64,000 nt of DNA from Lysinibacillus pakistanensis (GTDB lineage: Bacteria > Bacillota > Bacilli > Bacillales_A > Planococcaceae): assembly GCA_001312325.1 (NCBI GenBank), contig BBDJ01000024.1:16922-80921 (forward strand), given 5' to 3'. A program made the position numbers and the translations under genes. Of the stretch, positions 63,260 to 64,000 are shown in pieces. Every line of letters begins with the position of its first letter. The stretch's first letter is position 1. Under the pieces are notes generated by a model. That model worked only from the letters and a program-made list of their open reading frames with translations, was not told the DNA's origin and did no database searches.

Positions 63260-63306
63260 TAAGTGCACTTATCAACAATAATAAGTGCGCTTATTATTAT
63301 TGTCAA
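63260..63306 (-). promoter_or_regulatory. Promoter with two MarR-type palindromes
   Basis: Minus strand TTGACA (63306-63301) and TATTAT (63283-63278), spacer 17. ATAAGTGCGCTTAT (63281-63294) sits in the spacer, and TAAGTGCACTTAT (63260-63272) lies just downstream of the -10. Binding to either would block polymerase. Confidence 0.8.
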
Positions 63307-63472
63307 TAAAATTTGTTGTAAAGGGAGTAGTCATCAACGTCTTCTCATAATTTTCCTTCTAAAGTACTAAATTAATTTAAACTAATTTTAACCTTGATAC
63401 GCTAGACTACTTTTAGGGAATATGAAAATTTTGTTGGATACTTCCCTTATCATTTTTTAGGAGGATATTCGT

Positions 63473-63961
63473 ATGAAAAAATTAGTTATTGGTAGCACAT
63501 TAGCGGTTGGCTTATTATTTGCAGGAGCAAACCAATCATCTGCAGCTTCCATTCAAGGGGTAGGTTATCAGGGGATGGCTCCCATTGATTTATCTTCTGT
63601 TGATTTAGAAACCGCTTTAAAAATGGTTCAACAGCAAAGAACTAACCTATTAGAAAGTCAATTACCAACACAATTGACAGAAGTTCAAACAAGAAATGAA
63701 CAACTAGCTGGTTTAAATGAACAGCTTAACCAATTGAACGCAGAAAAAGGAGCTACAACTGATACAGCTAAACAAGCAGAATTAGATGGGCAGCTTCAAA
63801 CAGTACAGAATCAAATCAATACATTAAGCAACTCACAGCAAATGGATATGCTACGCATCCAAAGTATGAACAGTAAACGAAATGAAGCATTTGATGCAAT
63901 GACAAATTTTGTGAAGAAAATGCAGGACAGCCGTTCCTCCATTCTCGGCAATATACGCTAA
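63473..63961 (+). CDS. Secreted coiled-coil protein, unknown
   Basis: 162 residues. Signal peptide M-K-K-L-V-I-G-S-T-L-A-V-G-L-L-F-A-G-A with a likely cleavage after S-S-A-A. The mature part is Gln/Leu/Asn-rich with heptad repeats (about residues 55-135), so a coiled coil. AGGAGG lies 9 bases before the ATG. No family recognised. Confidence 0.75.
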   Translation: MKKLVIGSTLAVGLLFAGANQSSAASIQGVGYQGMAPIDLSSVDLETALKMVQQQRTNLLESQLPTQLTEVQTRNEQLAGLNEQLNQLNAEKGATTDTAKQAELDGQLQTVQNQINTLSNSQQMDMLRIQSMNSKRNEAFDAMTNFVKKMQDSRSSILGNIR

Positions 63962-64000
63962 TACAGCTACGTGCATACAAAAATAGACTTGCCTTTAAGC

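Overview
The window is AT-rich, low-GC Gram-positive DNA from an endospore-forming Bacillaceae relative, most like Lysinibacillus or a close neighbour. The clues are a GerA-family germinant receptor subunit, a T-box leader, a yybP-ykoY manganese riboswitch, an ilv-leu operon, AGGAGG-type ribosome binding sites, TTG/GTG starts, and sigma-A, sigma-B-like and cre-like sites. I recognise no rRNA, tRNA or CRISPR array. A strong caveat applies throughout. Dozens of otherwise well-conserved genes are split, nearly always by one extra base in an A/T run of seven or more, and sometimes by one missing base in a 2-4 base run. I read most of these as consensus-sequence errors, so I annotate reconstructed whole genes and mention breaks in the evidence. 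'Pseudogene' is reserved for genes that lack real sequence.

Layout. 1-5.0 kb: end of a GerA-type subunit, an ABC ATPase relic, a saccharopine/homospermidine dehydrogenase-like enzyme, a poorly coding stretch and a small beta-rich protein. 5.4-9.0 kb: Mn riboswitch and TerC transporter, an IS1182-family element inserted exactly in the loop of the terC terminator, then ferritin. 9.1-13.3 kb: a membrane protein joining a zinc ribbon to ankyrin repeats, and an ECF sigma/DUF4179 anti-sigma pair. 13.4-18.0 kb: a four-gene set (Fe-alcohol dehydrogenase, AHL-lactonase-like enzyme, succinate-semialdehyde-type dehydrogenase, LacI regulator) that mirrors the Agrobacterium blcABC gamma-butyrolactone pathway. 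18.0-22.4 kb: RtcB, a dynamin-like GTPase and ribokinase.

22.5-31.9 kb: ilvD - T-box - ilvB-ilvN-ilvC-(leuA relic)-leuB-leuC-leuD on the minus strand, with a cre-like site about 90 bp upstream of the ilvD promoter. leuA is reduced to its two ends. 32.0-39.7 kb: a sugar-lactone oxidase/PLP-aldolase pair, nicotinamidase, a general stress membrane protein behind a sigma-B-type promoter, a lytic transglycosylase, MscL, and metI-metC. 39.9-45.0 kb: small genes (Nudix, cupin, GNAT, unknowns) mixed with relics of a GNAT, a YwqG-like and an IS3 gene.

45.0-56.0 kb: a hexuronate/aldonate catabolic locus (kdgK-kdgA-uxuA-Zn dehydrogenase-uxuB-MFS-uxaA-uxaB-Zn dehydrogenase, plus a LacI regulator) with two tandem LacI-type operators at the promoter. 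No uronate isomerase is visible. Each arm has its own zinc dehydrogenase, which suggests L-gulonate and L-galactonate as entry substrates. 56.5-64.0 kb: a diguanylate cyclase, an ABC transporter-ECF sigma operon resembling B. subtilis sigY-yxl in reverse order, a PNPOx-fold protein with an HxlR regulator, an SRPBCC-EVE-MarR operon with palindromic operators in its promoter, and a secreted coiled-coil protein.
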